Shown: positions 43,033 through 52,190 of the stretch, one piece after another
Position numbering within the stretch: position 1 is the stretch's first letter
Layout of the letters: every line of letters begins with the position of its first letter
NCBI RefSeq assembly: GCF_037811135.1
Contig: NZ_CP149130.1
Location: forward strand, 3,530,501-3,594,500
DNA from: Aeromonas rivipollensis
GTDB lineage: Bacteria; Pseudomonadota; Gammaproteobacteria; Enterobacterales; Aeromonadaceae
DNA: 64,000 nucleotides
Reading direction: 5' to 3'
Position numbers and translations under genes: made by a program
Notes under the pieces: model-generated
Database searches by the model: none
Seen by the model: only the letters and a program-made list of their open reading frames with translations
What the model was told of the DNA's origin: nothing

Positions 43033-44067
43033 GTGGCAAAGAAAGCAAAACTCAATCTGGGTCAACAGAGGCGCGTTCAGGCCAACCGCGAGCGGCGGCT
43101 GCAAAAAGATCACACCACAGTGGTGGATGACACCCTGTTCGGCCCGGCCATCGAAGGGGTGGTGATCAGCCGCTTCGGCCAGCACGCGGACGTGGAAGCC
43201 GTCGACGGCACCATACACCGCAGCAACCTGCGTCGCAGCAGCATCAACAGCCTGGTGTGCGGTGACAAGGTGGTCTGGCGTCCCGGCCTCAATGCCGCGA
43301 CCGCCGGGGTCATCGAGGCGGTGCATCCCCGTCACTCCGTATTGACCCGGCCGGACTTCTACGACGGGGTCAAACCCATCGCCGCCAACATAGACCAGAT
43401 AGTCATCGTCTCGGCGGTGATGCCCGAGTTCTCCACCAACATCGTCGACCGCTATCTGGTGGCCGCCGAGGATGTGGAAATAGCCCCCCTCATAGTGCTG
43501 AACAAGGTCGACATGCTGGACGAGGCGGCCCGCACCCGGGTCGAGGGCCAGCTCGCCGCCTACCGCAAGCTCGGCTACCCGGTGATCCTGGTGAGCTGCG
43601 AGAGCGGCGAGGGGCTGGATGCGCTCAAGGCCGCACTGACCGACAAGATCAGCATCTTCGTCGGCCAGTCCGGGGTGGGCAAGTCGTCCCTGACCAACGC
43701 CCTGATGCCAGGGCTCGGCGTACTCACCGGCGAGATCTCCGAAAACTCGGGGCTGGGTACCCACACCACCACCACGGCGCGGCTCTATCACTTCCCGAGC
43801 GGCGGCGATCTCATCGACTCCCCCGGTATCCGCGAGTTCGCTCTCTGGCACCTGGAGGCCGATCGCATCACCTGGTGTTTCGTGGAGTTTCGCGACTACC
43901 TCGGCAGTTGCAAGTTCCGTGACTGCACCCACAAGGACGATCCCGGCTGCGCCCTGCGGGCGGCGGTCAGCAGTGGCGCCATCAGTCCTGACCGCTTCCA
44001 CAACTATCACCGCATCCTGGAAACCATGCAGGAAGCCCGCCACGGTCGGCAACAAGCCCGGCTGTGA
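43033..44067 (+). CDS. rsgA: Small ribosomal subunit biogenesis GTPase RsgA
   Basis: A 344-residue circularly permuted GTPase acting in late 30S maturation. An OB fold (about residues 30-110: [20 protein letters not shown]) comes first. G4 (LNKVDML) precedes G1 ([14 protein letters not shown]), and G3 is DSPGIREF, the permuted order. A C-terminal zinc motif is present ([14 protein letters not shown]). The start is taken as GTG at 43033 ([15 protein letters not shown]), aligning with MSKNKLSKGQQRRV of E. coli; the ribosome site is weak. Followed closely by psd. Confidence 0.96.
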   Translation: MAKKAKLNLGQQRRVQANRERRLQKDHTTVVDDTLFGPAIEGVVISRFGQHADVEAVDGTIHRSNLRRSSINSLVCGDKVVWRPGLNAATAGVIEAVHPRHSVLTRPDFYDGVKPIAANIDQIVIVSAVMPEFSTNIVDRYLVAAEDVEIAPLIVLNKVDMLDEAARTRVEGQLAAYRKLGYPVILVSCESGEGLDALKAALTDKISIFVGQSGVGKSSLTNALMPGLGVLTGEISENSGLGTHTTTTARLYHFPSGGDLIDSPGIREFALWHLEADRITWCFVEFRDYLGSCKFRDCTHKDDPGCALRAAVSSGAISPDRFHNYHRILETMQEARHGRQQARL

Positions 44068-44100
44068 CCCAATCAACCTCCCTCTTTTTAGAAAGAGCAG

Positions 44101-44982
44101 ATGAAGATCATGAGCATCACTGACAACCTGAAAATTGCCGGTCAATACTGCCTGCCCAAACACGCCCTCTCCCGCCTGGTTGGCAAGCTTGCCGCCGCCG
44201 AGGCTGGCAACCTCACCACCCGGGTGATCGAGGCCTTTATCAAGCAGTACGGCGTCGACATGAGCGAGGCTCTGCACGAAGATCCGGCCCACTACGCGAG
44301 CTTCAACGCCTTCTTCACCCGCGAGCTCAAGCCGGGGATCCGTCCGCTGGTCGAAGATGCCATGACCCTGGCCCTGCCGGTGGACGGCACCGTCAGCCAG
44401 CTCGGCCCCATCCATCAGGGCCGGATCATCCAGGCCAAGGGCCACGACTACAGCGCCCGCGAGCTGCTGGGCGGCTTCGAGGATCTGGTGGCGCCGTTCA
44501 AGGATGGCGACTTTGCCACCATCTATCTGGCGCCCAAGGATTACCATCGCATCCACATGCCGCTGGACGGCGTGCTGGAGAGCATGGTGTTCGTGCCGGG
44601 GGATCTCTTCTCCGTCAACCCGCTCACTGCCGAAAACGTGCCCAACCTCTTTGCCCGCAACGAGCGGGTGGTCGCCACCTTCCGCACCCCCCACGGCCCC
44701 ATGGCGCTGGTGCTGGTTGGTGCCACTATCGTCGCCAGCATCGAGACCATCTGGGCGGGCAACATAGCGCCGACCAAGCAGAAGGAAGTGGTGCGCTGGG
44801 ATTACACCGGCGACGAAGCCATCACCTTGCAAAAAGGCGCCGAGATGGGGCTGTTCAAGCTCGGCAGCACAGTCGTCTGCCTGTTTGGCCCCGGCATGCT
44901 GGCCGGTTTCGAACCCCATCTGGCCAACGGTGTCACCACCCGCATGGGCCAGCCCTTTGCCAAGCTGGCGGACCAGGCATGA
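44101..44982 (+). CDS. psd: Phosphatidylserine decarboxylase proenzyme
   Basis: A 293-residue inner-membrane-associated enzyme forming phosphatidylethanolamine. The proenzyme self-cleaves at the LGST motif ([15 protein letters not shown], about residue 257) to give the pyruvoyl group. Other family segments are [26 protein letters not shown] (catalytic Asp) and [13 protein letters not shown] (His). It follows rsgA by 33 bp, as in E. coli. A second in-frame ATG lies three codons inside (MKIMSITD). Its stop overlaps the next start. Confidence 0.96.
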   Translation: MKIMSITDNLKIAGQYCLPKHALSRLVGKLAAAEAGNLTTRVIEAFIKQYGVDMSEALHEDPAHYASFNAFFTRELKPGIRPLVEDAMTLALPVDGTVSQLGPIHQGRIIQAKGHDYSARELLGGFEDLVAPFKDGDFATIYLAPKDYHRIHMPLDGVLESMVFVPGDLFSVNPLTAENVPNLFARNERVVATFRTPHGPMALVLVGATIVASIETIWAGNIAPTKQKEVVRWDYTGDEAITLQKGAEMGLFKLGSTVVCLFGPGMLAGFEPHLANGVTTRMGQPFAKLADQA

Positions 44983-45260
44983 GTGACCAGTCCAAGCCTG
45001 CGCAGCCGGGCGCCTCGCAGAAAAACAATCCGCTGCACGGACTGACCCTGGAGGCGATCGTCACCGCCCTGGTCGAGCAATACGGCTGGGAAGCCCTGGG
45101 GCAGCAGATCAACATCCGCTGCTTCACCGAGGATCCCAGCGTCAAATCGAGCCTGAAGTTCCTGCGCAAGACCCCCTGGGCGCGAGAGAAGGTAGAGAGT
45201 CTCTATCTCTACGTTCAGCGCAAACAGGCCAAACAGAAGGAAGACCCCAGTGGCGTTTAA
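44979..45260 (+). CDS. VF530-family (DUF2132) small DNA-binding-like protein
   Basis: A 93-residue protein. The core [40 protein letters not shown] and [17 protein letters not shown] is the conserved VF530/DUF2132 domain, a small helical fold suggested to bind DNA. Start ATG overlaps the psd stop (ATGA) and its end overlaps the next frame, so translation is coupled. Function in the cell is not known. Confidence 0.85.
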   Translation: MSDQSKPAQPGASQKNNPLHGLTLEAIVTALVEQYGWEALGQQINIRCFTEDPSVKSSLKFLRKTPWAREKVESLYLYVQRKQAKQKEDPSGV

Positions 45261-45513
45261 GATTACCTACACCTACAAGAAGCAGGCCAAAGAGATAGGC
45301 TACGCCAACGACAAGTTCAACAGCATCTACGACGCCATCGCCGCGGCCGAGGGGCTGGATCTCTCCAGCTTCCACGCCATGGAGGCCCAGCTGGCCCAGG
45401 TGTGCCGCCGCGACAAGAAGAGCGTGAAGGACTACAGAGAGAACTACTTCAAGGAGCTGGGCTTCTCCAACGTCGTGATCGAACGGGATACTCTCGAAGA
45501 CAAGCAGGAGTAA
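45250..45513 (+). CDS. DUF2960-like conserved protein
   Basis: An 87-residue cytoplasmic protein beginning (GTG) [20 protein letters not shown] and containing [20 protein letters not shown] and [18 protein letters not shown] assign DUF2960, a Vibrio/Aeromonas family of unknown function, from memory. The start overlaps the preceding gene by 11 bp and the next gene begins three bases after its stop; all form one transcript from rsgA or psd. Confidence 0.65.
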   Translation: MAFKITYTYKKQAKEIGYANDKFNSIYDAIAAAEGLDLSSFHAMEAQLAQVCRRDKKSVKDYRENYFKELGFSNVVIERDTLEDKQE

Positions 45514-45515
45514 GC

Positions 45516-45914
45516 ATGCGAACCCTGACTCTGATGGCCGCCTCCCTGCTGCTGGCGGCCTGCAGCACCCAGCCTTCCCAGCTGGTCGGCAACGATCAGG
45601 ATGCCCACGGCTGCCGTGCCAGCGCCGGTTACCAGTGGTCCCCCCTGCTCGGCCAGTGCGTGCGCCTGTTCGAGCAGGCGGTGCGCCTGCAATCCCTCGA
45701 GGCCACCGAGACCGGCAGCGCCTTCGTGCTGTTCAACGCCGATCAGAGCAAGGCCGAGCTGACCCTGCCAAGCGGCGAGCGGCTCCCTCTTGAGCGCCAG
45801 GGCGAGGAAGGGAACTGGTCCTGGCAGGGAGGAGCCTACCAGCTCTTCCCCTGGAAGGGTTATGTGCTCAAGTCCGGCGAGCGGGCGCTGTTTCACGGTG
45901 ACAGCGCGCTCTAA
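45516..45914 (+). CDS. Putative lipoprotein
   Basis: A 132-residue predicted lipoprotein: MRTLTLMAASLLLAAC has a lipobox LLAAC with Cys at residue 16. The mature part contains two further cysteines (HGCRASAGYQWSPLLGQCVR). I recognise no named family. It is last in the psd transcript and is followed by a terminator. AGGAG precedes the ATG. Confidence 0.75.
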   Translation: MRTLTLMAASLLLAACSTQPSQLVGNDQDAHGCRASAGYQWSPLLGQCVRLFEQAVRLQSLEATETGSAFVLFNADQSKAELTLPSGERLPLERQGEEGNWSWQGGAYQLFPWKGYVLKSGERALFHGDSAL

Positions 45915-45936
45915 ACGGCAACCGCTGCCAGTACGA

Positions 45937-45969
45937 CAAAACCCCCGGCCCAGCCGGGGGTTTTGTTTT
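45937..45969 (+). terminator. Terminator of the psd-lipoprotein transcript
   Basis: AAAACCCCCGGC-CCA-GCCGGGGGTTTT followed by GTTTTT. Confidence 0.95.
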
Positions 45970-46012
45970 TGGCCCAGAGCCGGTTTGGGTTCAAGGCGCT
46001 CGCGACCCAAAA

Positions 46013-46042
46013 CAAAAACCCCGTTGCAGGCAACGGGGTTTT
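46013..46042 (-). terminator. Terminator of the convergent lipoprotein gene
   Basis: On the minus strand AAAACCCCGTTGC-CT-GCAACGGGGTTTTT and a further TTTT, 22 bases after the stop codon at 46065. Confidence 0.93.
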
Positions 46043-46064
46043 CATGCGGTCCGGCAGGGCAGGC

Positions 46065-46559
46065 TCAGTTGCCCAGGGTGGCGAACAGACTCTGCTCCAG
46101 GCTGCCGCGGGAGACGCAGACAGGCGTGATGGAGGGAGCCAGCACGCGCTCGCCGGAGGACTCGACGAAGTAGAGCTGGGTGTTGCCCTTGACGTTGACG
46201 GTCGCCACGCTGTTGTTGCCGCTCTGGGTGATGATCAGGTTGATCTGCAGATTGGGGTTGCCCAGCGCGACCTTGGAACCCATGGTGCCGCAATCCAGCC
46301 ACTCCAGCCCCTCGGCGGAGTTTTCGACGTTGGCGGTCATCAGACCCGAGCCACGCTGGCTGTTTTCGATGTTCAGACCGTGATCGCCAAACCACTTCTC
46401 GGCGCGAGCCCACACCAGATCCACCGGAATTGCCATCTCCTGAGTGTTGTTGGTCGCCTTGGCAACCGGCGGGGTATAGTGGTACTGCTCGCCACCATTG
46501 TTGTCACTGGCACAACCCACCATCAACAGGGCCAGGGCGCCCCCCATTATCTTCTTCAT
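46065..46559 (-). CDS. Putative outer-membrane lipoprotein (NlpC-unrelated, BamC-like region possible)
   Basis: A 164-residue predicted lipoprotein: MKKIMGGALALLMVGCASD has a lipobox (LMVGC, Cys at residue 16). The mature part has a segment AIPVDLVWARAEKWFGDHGL and NIENSQRGSGLMTANVE that resembles the helix-grip domains of BamC-type or DUF-lipoproteins by feel only. The start at 46559 gives the signal peptide; 44 codons upstream are open but lack one. Divergent from the GGDEF-EAL gene. Function unknown. Confidence 0.7.
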   Translation of the reverse strand: MKKIMGGALALLMVGCASDNNGGEQYHYTPPVAKATNNTQEMAIPVDLVWARAEKWFGDHGLNIENSQRGSGLMTANVENSAEGLEWLDCGTMGSKVALGNPNLQINLIITQSGNNSVATVNVKGNTQLYFVESSGERVLAPSITPVCVSRGSLEQSLFATLGN

Positions 46560-46713
46560 GCTGCTTCTCTCGTCCATAAGGCCATAGGCCAACCGGCGGC
46601 TATTATGGCGATCACGACACAGACTGTCAGCAGGGATCCACATAAATGGCGGATTCTTAACCCAAGCTTTACAAAACTGACCTGTTATCATAGATTTGCT
46701 CGAAGTCTCCTCC

Positions 46714-48696
46714 GTGAGTGCTCACGTGAATTCTTCGCTCTCCCTGGCGCTGCTGCAGCAGATCATCGACCAGTTACCCATGAATATCTTCTGCCGGGAT
46801 ACGGCCGGACGGTACTTGTTTGCCAACAAGGCTTTTGCCCGGGAGGCAGGGCTGCCACAGCCGAGCGACCTCATCGGCAAGACGGATGCCGAAATGCCCT
46901 GGGGCGATCAGTTCCGTGAAGAGGACGGGCGCCTGCTGGCCGAAGGCAAACCCCTGCTGCACCAGCAATTGCACTGCCACGGCGGCGGCGGCGCCAACTG
47001 GATGGAGATCCACAAGGTGCCGCTCTATGACGAGCAGGGCGACCCTCTCGCCCTCTTCGCCATGGTCAGCGCCATCGACCAGCGCAAGGAGCTGGAGCAG
47101 ACCTTCCGCCAGCAGCAGCTGCTGCAACGCCGCTTGCTGGATGCCATCCCGGATCTCATTCGCCTCGAAGATCACCAGGGCGTACTCATCGACTGCAATC
47201 AGGCCTTTCTCGACTTCATGGGTCTGACAGCAAGCGACGCTTTGGGTCGGCGAGTGCCCCCCCGTCTGCCCGTCGAACAGACCCTGGGACAGGGGGAATA
47301 TTGCGTGGTGGATGCCCAGGGCAAGGGCCGCCACCTGGAGGTCACCCGGGTCGAGGTACCGGACGACGAGGGCAACGCCCTCGGCATTCTCACCCTGAGC
47401 CGTGACATCACCGGGCTGCGCACCACCCAGGCCCAGCTGCAACAGGAGCAGCACTACGACAGCCTCACCGGCCTGCTCAAGCTCTCCCACTTCCTGCAGA
47501 CCAGCCGCCACCTCGGTGCCCGCAAGGCCAGCCTGCTGCTGGTGGATCTGCAACATTTTCGCGAGATCAACGATCGCTTCGGCATCCGGGTCGCCGACCG
47601 CCTGCTCAGCCAGGTGGCACGCCGCCTGCAACGGCTGGCGCCACCCCAGTCCCTGCTCTGCCGGGTCGCCGCCGATGACTTCGCCCTGCTGCTGCCCGAG
47701 CTTCCCCTCTCCCTGGATGAGTGGAGCCGCAACCTGCAACAGGAGCTGATGGCCCCCTACCAGGTCGAGGAGCACAGGATCCAGATCCCGGTCTTCCTCG
47801 GCATCGCCCACGGCAAGGCCAAGGAGGCCGAGCGCCTGCTGAGCCACGCGGAGGCCGCCCTGGCCCAGGGCAAGCGCCAGCAGCAGCACTGCACCCTGTT
47901 TGACCCCGAGCTGGACGCCAAGCTCAAACGCCGTCAGCTCATCGCAGCCCAGTTGCCGCTGGCCATCAGGTCGGCCGAGCTGACCGCCGTCTACCAGCCC
48001 ATCATCTGCACCCACAGCAACCGGCTGCACGGGGCTGAGCTGCTCTGCCGCTGGCCTCACCCGGAATTCGGCATGATCTCCCCCGACGAGTTCATCCCCC
48101 TGGCGGAAGAGCTGGGCCTCATCGGCCAGCTCGGCCAGCTGATGCTGGAGCTGGGTTGTGCCCAGCTGGCCCGCTGGCAGGTAGCGGCCCCGGATCTGGT
48201 GCTCTCCATCAACCTGTCACCGCTGCAGTTCCGCGATCCCGAACTCTGCCCGCAGATCTTCGACTGCATCGAGCGCCACGGGCTGGCCCCCTGGCAGCTG
48301 GAGCTGGAGATTACCGAAGGGGTGCTGATGGAGAATGCCGACGAGATAGAGAGCAACCTGGCCTGCCTCATCGAGGCAGGCTTCCAGCTCGCCATCGACG
48401 ACTTCGGCACAGGTTACTGCTCCCTGGCCTACCTGCCCAGGCTGCAGGTGGCCACCCTCAAGCTCGACAGAAGCTTCACCCAGGGGCTGGCCAGCAACCA
48501 GGCTACCACCGCCATAGTGCGCTCCGTCATCGGGCTCGGCCATGAACTCGGCATCAGGATCACCGCCGAAGGGGTGGAAACCGTGGAGCAGCAGGCCTGG
48601 CTGGCACAGGCGGGCTGCGATCGCCTGCAGGGTTACCTGTTCAGCCGCCCCCTGCCCCCCGCCGAGTTTGCCCGCATCTACCAGTTGCCCGACTGA
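46714..48696 (+). CDS. PAS-GGDEF-EAL protein, degenerate GGDEF, intact EAL
   Basis: About 660 residues, cytoplasmic. Two N-terminal PAS domains (LLQQIIDQLPMNIFCRDTAG and LLDAIPDLIRLEDHQG) are followed by a GGDEF domain whose active-site loop reads RVAADDFALLL instead of GGDEF, so no cyclase activity is expected. The EAL domain keeps the catalytic set: GAELLCRW, INLSP, LEITEG, DDFGTGYCSL, LKLDRSF and TAEGVET. It probably hydrolyses cyclic-di-GMP in response to a PAS signal. The start is uncertain: GTG at 46714 is chosen because a TATCAT box lies at 46686; TTG at 46696 is possible. Confidence 0.85.
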   Translation: MSAHVNSSLSLALLQQIIDQLPMNIFCRDTAGRYLFANKAFAREAGLPQPSDLIGKTDAEMPWGDQFREEDGRLLAEGKPLLHQQLHCHGGGGANWMEIHKVPLYDEQGDPLALFAMVSAIDQRKELEQTFRQQQLLQRRLLDAIPDLIRLEDHQGVLIDCNQAFLDFMGLTASDALGRRVPPRLPVEQTLGQGEYCVVDAQGKGRHLEVTRVEVPDDEGNALGILTLSRDITGLRTTQAQLQQEQHYDSLTGLLKLSHFLQTSRHLGARKASLLLVDLQHFREINDRFGIRVADRLLSQVARRLQRLAPPQSLLCRVAADDFALLLPELPLSLDEWSRNLQQELMAPYQVEEHRIQIPVFLGIAHGKAKEAERLLSHAEAALAQGKRQQQHCTLFDPELDAKLKRRQLIAAQLPLAIRSAELTAVYQPIICTHSNRLHGAELLCRWPHPEFGMISPDEFIPLAEELGLIGQLGQLMLELGCAQLARWQVAAPDLVLSINLSPLQFRDPELCPQIFDCIERHGLAPWQLELEITEGVLMENADEIESNLACLIEAGFQLAIDDFGTGYCSLAYLPRLQVATLKLDRSFTQGLASNQATTAIVRSVIGLGHELGIRITAEGVETVEQQAWLAQAGCDRLQGYLFSRPLPPAEFARIYQLPD

Positions 48697-48708
48697 CTCG
48701 CGCACAGC

Positions 48709-48736
48709 AAAAAGGCCACTTGATGTGGCCTTTTTT
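48709..48736. terminator. Bidirectional terminator
   Basis: AAAAAGGCCAC-TTGAT-GTGGCC and six T on the plus strand, with five T on the minus strand. It ends both the EAL gene and the rraB transcript including its relic. Confidence 0.93.
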
Positions 48737-48745
48737 ATTGTCTGT

Positions 48746-48887
48746 CGAGGGCATCGGCAGCATCTTCTCGATACGCTGACGAGTACACCTTACTCCTGGA
48801 AGTAGGTGCCCCAGCCGTCGTAGTCCACGCCGTACTTTTCCGGGGGAAAAAGTCAGCATATTCTCGTCGGCAGCTAGGAAGATACTC
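48746..48887 (-). pseudogene. Relic copies of the rraB 3' end
   Basis: On the plus strand 48790-48840 repeats the end of rraB (stop codon to KYGVDYDGWGTYFQE) with three base differences, all synonymous (GGC/GGT, GAC/GAT, AAG/AAA). 48841-48887 continues as a more decayed match to the next upstream codons. A further fragment at 48746-48775 (GAGGGCATCGGCAGCATCTT) matches rraB codons again, about 2 x 96 bp from the functional position. The period between functional and relic stop is exactly 98 bp. Confidence 0.85.
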
Positions 48888-49235
48888 TTACTCCTGGAAG
48901 TAGGTACCCCAGCCATCGTAGTCCACGCCGTATTTTTCGAGGATCGGCAGCATTTTCTCGATGTCGGCGACGATGGTCTCGATATCCAGCTTGCACTCCA
49001 CAGTGGCATCGAAGCAGAAGATGGTGGCGCCGTCGTCCAGCTCCATCTCCTCGGCATCTGTCACTTCAAAACCGGCCTTGAACAGGTCGACCGCCGCCTT
49101 CTCCAGCAGATCGAAGTCCTGGCAGGCAAAGTGGTGCTCAATCTCGTAGTCCAGGCTCGGGTTGCTGCCATCGGCCAGCAGCTCGTTGACGATGGCGGTG
49201 GTCTCGTCGCGCCACTCTTGCATGTTGATACTCAT
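48888..49235 (-). CDS. rraB: Regulator of ribonuclease E activity B
   Basis: A 115-residue acidic protein that binds RNase E and modulates degradosome activity. Family segments are EWRDETTAIVNELLADGSNP, YEIEHHFACQDFDLLEKAAV and MLPILEKYGVDYDGWGTYFQ. The overall negative charge and ferredoxin-like fold are typical. The start is MSINMQEW at 49235. Downstream relics of its own 3' end precede a bidirectional terminator. Confidence 0.93.
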   Translation of the reverse strand: MSINMQEWRDETTAIVNELLADGSNPSLDYEIEHHFACQDFDLLEKAAVDLFKAGFEVTDAEEMELDDGATIFCFDATVECKLDIETIVADIEKMLPILEKYGVDYDGWGTYFQE

Positions 49236-49808
49236 ATAAACCCCAGGCGGTATTGGATGGATGTCAGCCCCTGCTGGCAGGCACGCTGCGGCCGCGTCGG
49301 CCCGGGTCGCCGCCAGGGGGATGGTTGCGGCAAAGCATACCCGCAGAGCGCAACGGGCTCAATGCGGCGGACCAAGATTACTGCCTTGCCCACCCCGCCC
49401 AAATGGCGGTGCCCGTAAAAAGGTTCAAAAAGTGCAATCACCCGCCTTTGACAGACGCGACCACAGATAGTCCCCCTCCGGCTCAAGGCAAGCAAAACAG
49501 ATTGCAGACTCTTTGGGACTCCGTGCTTTTCACCATGGAGGCACTGATGACAAAGGGTCAGCCCGGGAGCATGAGAGAACTCGTTTGAATGACACACCGT
49601 CAGAAGCAAGGTGCCCGCTCATCGGCTCGCCCCTTGTGATTGGACATCACTCATGGCCGTCACTGAGCCATGGCACTCGTTCAAGAGGGCTCGGCCCCCT
49701 TTTGCTCGGGTTACCCATGAATAGGGCACGACAGTGCGGTAAATATGAGGAAAACAGGGCCGATTGTTCGGTTATCGAGCGAACGGCACCGCAATCTGCC
49801 CCCAGCGG
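49236..49808. other. Non-coding stretch before the tRNA operon
   Basis: About 570 bp. Open frames of up to 111-125 codons on both strands have no ribosome site and no recognisable protein character. It should contain the rraB promoter. Nothing else is supported. Confidence 0.5.
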
Positions 49809-49837
49809 TTGACACCTCGGCGCAGAAAGGGTTTAAT
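49809..49837 (+). promoter_or_regulatory. Promoter of the tRNA-Phe/tRNA-Asn operon
   Basis: TTGACA, a 17-bp spacer and TTTAAT, then the GC-rich discriminator GCGCGCC before the tRNA start, as in stringently controlled promoters. Confidence 0.92.
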
Positions 49838-49847
49838 GCGCGCCGTT

Positions 49848-49923
49848 GCCCAGATAGCTCAGTCGGTAGAGCAGGGGATTGAAAATCCCCGTGTCGGCGG
49901 TTCGATTCCGTCTCTGGGCACCA
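49848..49923 (+). tRNA. tRNA-Phe(GAA)
   Basis: 76 nt with CCA. Starts GCCCAGATAGCTCAGT; the anticodon loop TTGAAAA gives GAA. Confidence 0.98.
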
Positions 49924-49928
49924 ATAAT

Positions 49929-50004
49929 TCCTCCTTAGTTCAGTCGGTAGAACGGCGGACTGTTAATCCGTATGTCGCTGGTTCAAGTCCAGCAGGAGGA
50001 GCCA
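49929..50004 (+). tRNA. tRNA-Asn(GTT)
   Basis: 76 nt ending GCCA. Starts TCCTCCTTAGTTCAGT; the anticodon loop CTGTTAA gives GTT. Five bases after tRNA-Phe. Confidence 0.98.
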
Positions 50005-50010
50005 AATTCG

Positions 50011-50038
50011 AAAGGCCCGCTCATCTGAGCGGGCCTTT
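50011..50038 (+). terminator. Terminator of the tRNA-Phe/Asn operon
   Basis: AAAGGCCCGCTC-ATCT-GAGCGGGCCTTT followed by CT. Confidence 0.85.
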
Positions 50039-50068
50039 CTGCATCTCCCCTTTCCGAAACCTCATTCC

Positions 50069-50290
50069 CTAATAGCGATTCTCGTCGCCGTGCCAGACAT
50101 GTCCGGCAGAACATGCCCGGGCGACCTCGTGGCAAGGGTCATCGGCATGACTGCGGAAGAAATGCTGATCTTGTTGCAGCAGAAGCGAACTCATCGAATG
50201 GCTGATACCGGCCAGAGCCTCGCCAGCGGTCAATCCTGCAACCCGGTGATCTGTGGCCAAATGAGCCAGTACTCTTTCACGACTATTCAT
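50069..50290 (-). CDS. Small conserved-looking protein of 73 residues, unknown
   Basis: Starts MNSRERVLAHLATDHRVAGL after a strong GGGAGGCGATC ribosome site and contains TAGEALAGISHSMSSLLLQQ and CSAGHVWHGDENRY. It is helical in the first half and His/Cys-containing at the end. No family is recognised. It is convergent with the tRNA operon terminator. The ribosome site and amphipathic N-terminus support it. Confidence 0.5.
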   Translation of the reverse strand: MNSRERVLAHLATDHRVAGLTAGEALAGISHSMSSLLLQQDQHFFRSHADDPCHEVARACSAGHVWHGDENRY

Positions 50291-50812
50291 GATCGCCTCC
50301 CTCTGTGGATCCCGTCGTAAATTGACCATAGCAGCAGGTATCAGACTACCGCAAACCCGCACCAGCCAAGGGCTCCAGGCTAGTCCAGCCCTACCGGGAA
50401 AGGGGCGCTAATGAAAAGGCCCACCCTGTCGGATGGGCCTTTCATGGCTACTAGCCGCCGTTGCAGGCCGCCAGCAACAGGGTCGCCCCGCAGGTTGCGC
50501 TGAATACCAGCAACCCCGCCTGCAGTACGCCCTCAGGATCCGTCTCTTTTCTTCTCTTTCTGAACCTTATCCATCGCGGCTTCATCGAGCCCACCTCATC
50601 CTGTTGTGTCCAGCTCCCCTGCCCTCCTCGGCAGGCCGTTCATCTTGATCCCGGTTCAGCTCAAGGTCAATCGGTCCGCAACAATAAAGCGGCCGGGCGC
50701 TCGGGAGAGTGCACCGTCATAGGTCCGCTCATTATCGGGAAAACCGGCGTGACCCGTCTGCGAGCCGGGGCTATGATGAGGCCGACGATTTCCGATCCCA
50801 GGGAGACCCCAG
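50291..50812. other. Intergenic stretch before pip
   Basis: About 520 bp. A hairpin AAAGGCCCACCCTGTCGGAT followed by GGGCCTTT at 50418-50443 may end an unseen transcript. No gene with a ribosome site is visible. The pip promoter should lie near 50740-50790. Confidence 0.45.
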
Positions 50813-52090
50813 ATGAGCAGCCCCTTGCACTATGTGCTGGATGGCATCCATTGCGAGCCACACTTCTTCACCGTGCCCCTCGACCACCAGCGACCGGATG
50901 ACGAGGAGAGCATCACCCTGTTTGGCCGCACTCTCTGTCGCCAGGACAGGCTGGACGATGAGCTGCCCTGGCTGCTCTATCTGCAGGGGGGGCCGGGCTT
51001 TGGCGCGCCGCGCCCGACCGCGAGCGGCGGCTGGATCAAGCGGGCCCTGCAGGAGTTTCGGGTACTGCTGCTCGATCAGCGCGGCACAGGCCACTCCACC
51101 CCCATCAGCGCCGAGGCGCTGGCAGGGCTCACCCCGGGGGAGCAGGCAGACTACCTCAGCCATTTTCGCGCCGACAGCATAGTGCGGGACGCCGAATACA
51201 TTCGCGAGACCCTGAGCCCGGATCGACCCTGGAGTCTGCTTGGCCAGAGCTTCGGCGGCTTTTGCAGCCTCACCTATCTCTCCCTGTTCCCGGACAGCCT
51301 GCACGAGGTCTACCTCACCGGCGGCGTGGCCCCCATCGGCCGCACGGCGGACGAGGTCTACCGCGCCACCTATCAACGGGTGGCGGACAAGAACCGCGCC
51401 TTCTTCGCCCGCTTCCCCCATGCCCAGGCCATCGCCAACCGGCTGGCGACCCACCTGCACCGCCACGATGTGCGCCTGCCCAACGGCCAGCGCCTGACGG
51501 TGGAGCAGTTGCAGCAGCAAGGGCTGGATCTCGGCGCCAGCGGCGCCTTCGAGGAGCTCTACTACCTGCTGGAGGATGCCTTCATCGGCGAGAAGCTCAA
51601 CCCCGCCTTCCTCTACAAGGTGCAGGCCATGCAGCCGTTCAACACCAATCCGGTGTTCGCCATTTTGCACGAGTCCATCTATTGCGAAGGAGCTGCAAGC
51701 AACTGGGCAGCCGAGCGGGTCAGAGCCGAGTTCCCGGCCCTGGCCTGGGCACCTGGCAAGGATTTCGCCTTCACCGGCGAGATGATCTTCCCCTGGATGT
51801 TCGAGCAGTTCCGCGAGTTGATGCCGCTCAAGGAGGCCGCCCACCTGCTGGCCAAAAAGGCCGATTGGGGGCCCCTCTACGACCCGGCGCAGCTGGCCCA
51901 GAACCCCGTGCCGGTAGCCTGTGCCGTCTATGCCGAGGACATGTACGTGGAGTTCGACTACAGCCGCGACACCTTGCGGGGCCTTGGCAACAGCCGCGCC
52001 TGGATCACCAACGAGTACGAGCACAACGGCCTGAGAGTCGATGGCGAGCAGATCCTGGACAGACTCATCCGCTTGAACCGGGATCGCTGA
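50813..52090 (+). CDS. pip: Prolyl aminopeptidase (proline iminopeptidase)
   Basis: A 425-residue alpha/beta-hydrolase releasing N-terminal proline from peptides. It closely matches the Aeromonas sobria enzyme as I recall it, beginning MSSPLHYVLDGIHCEPHFFT. The oxyanion motif LQGGPGFGAPRP, the nucleophile elbow LLGQSFGGFCSL (Ser about residue 145), the catalytic Asp region VYAEDMYVEFDY and His in EYEHNGLR are visible. The large 425-residue form is distinct from the smaller Bacillus/Neisseria types. GGGAGACCCCAG precedes the ATG. Confidence 0.97.
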   Translation: MSSPLHYVLDGIHCEPHFFTVPLDHQRPDDEESITLFGRTLCRQDRLDDELPWLLYLQGGPGFGAPRPTASGGWIKRALQEFRVLLLDQRGTGHSTPISAEALAGLTPGEQADYLSHFRADSIVRDAEYIRETLSPDRPWSLLGQSFGGFCSLTYLSLFPDSLHEVYLTGGVAPIGRTADEVYRATYQRVADKNRAFFARFPHAQAIANRLATHLHRHDVRLPNGQRLTVEQLQQQGLDLGASGAFEELYYLLEDAFIGEKLNPAFLYKVQAMQPFNTNPVFAILHESIYCEGAASNWAAERVRAEFPALAWAPGKDFAFTGEMIFPWMFEQFRELMPLKEAAHLLAKKADWGPLYDPAQLAQNPVPVACAVYAEDMYVEFDYSRDTLRGLGNSRAWITNEYEHNGLRVDGEQILDRLIRLNRDR

Positions 52091-52190
52091 TCCCGCTCGG
52101 GCGACGAGCCCGGCCATAAAAAGAATATCGAGGGCGGCCCATGAGCCGCCCCGCCCTGTCGGAAGCAACACAAAACAACAAGGACACCCT

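Noticed and set aside
49232..49609. Open frames of 111-125 codons on both strands before the tRNA-Phe operon.
   Set aside because: Low-complexity, Pro/Arg/Cys-rich translations without ribosome sites or family resemblance.
49929..50362. tRNA genes as the attachment site of an integrated island.
   Set aside because: No integrase, no direct repeat of the tRNA 3' end and no compositional change downstream.
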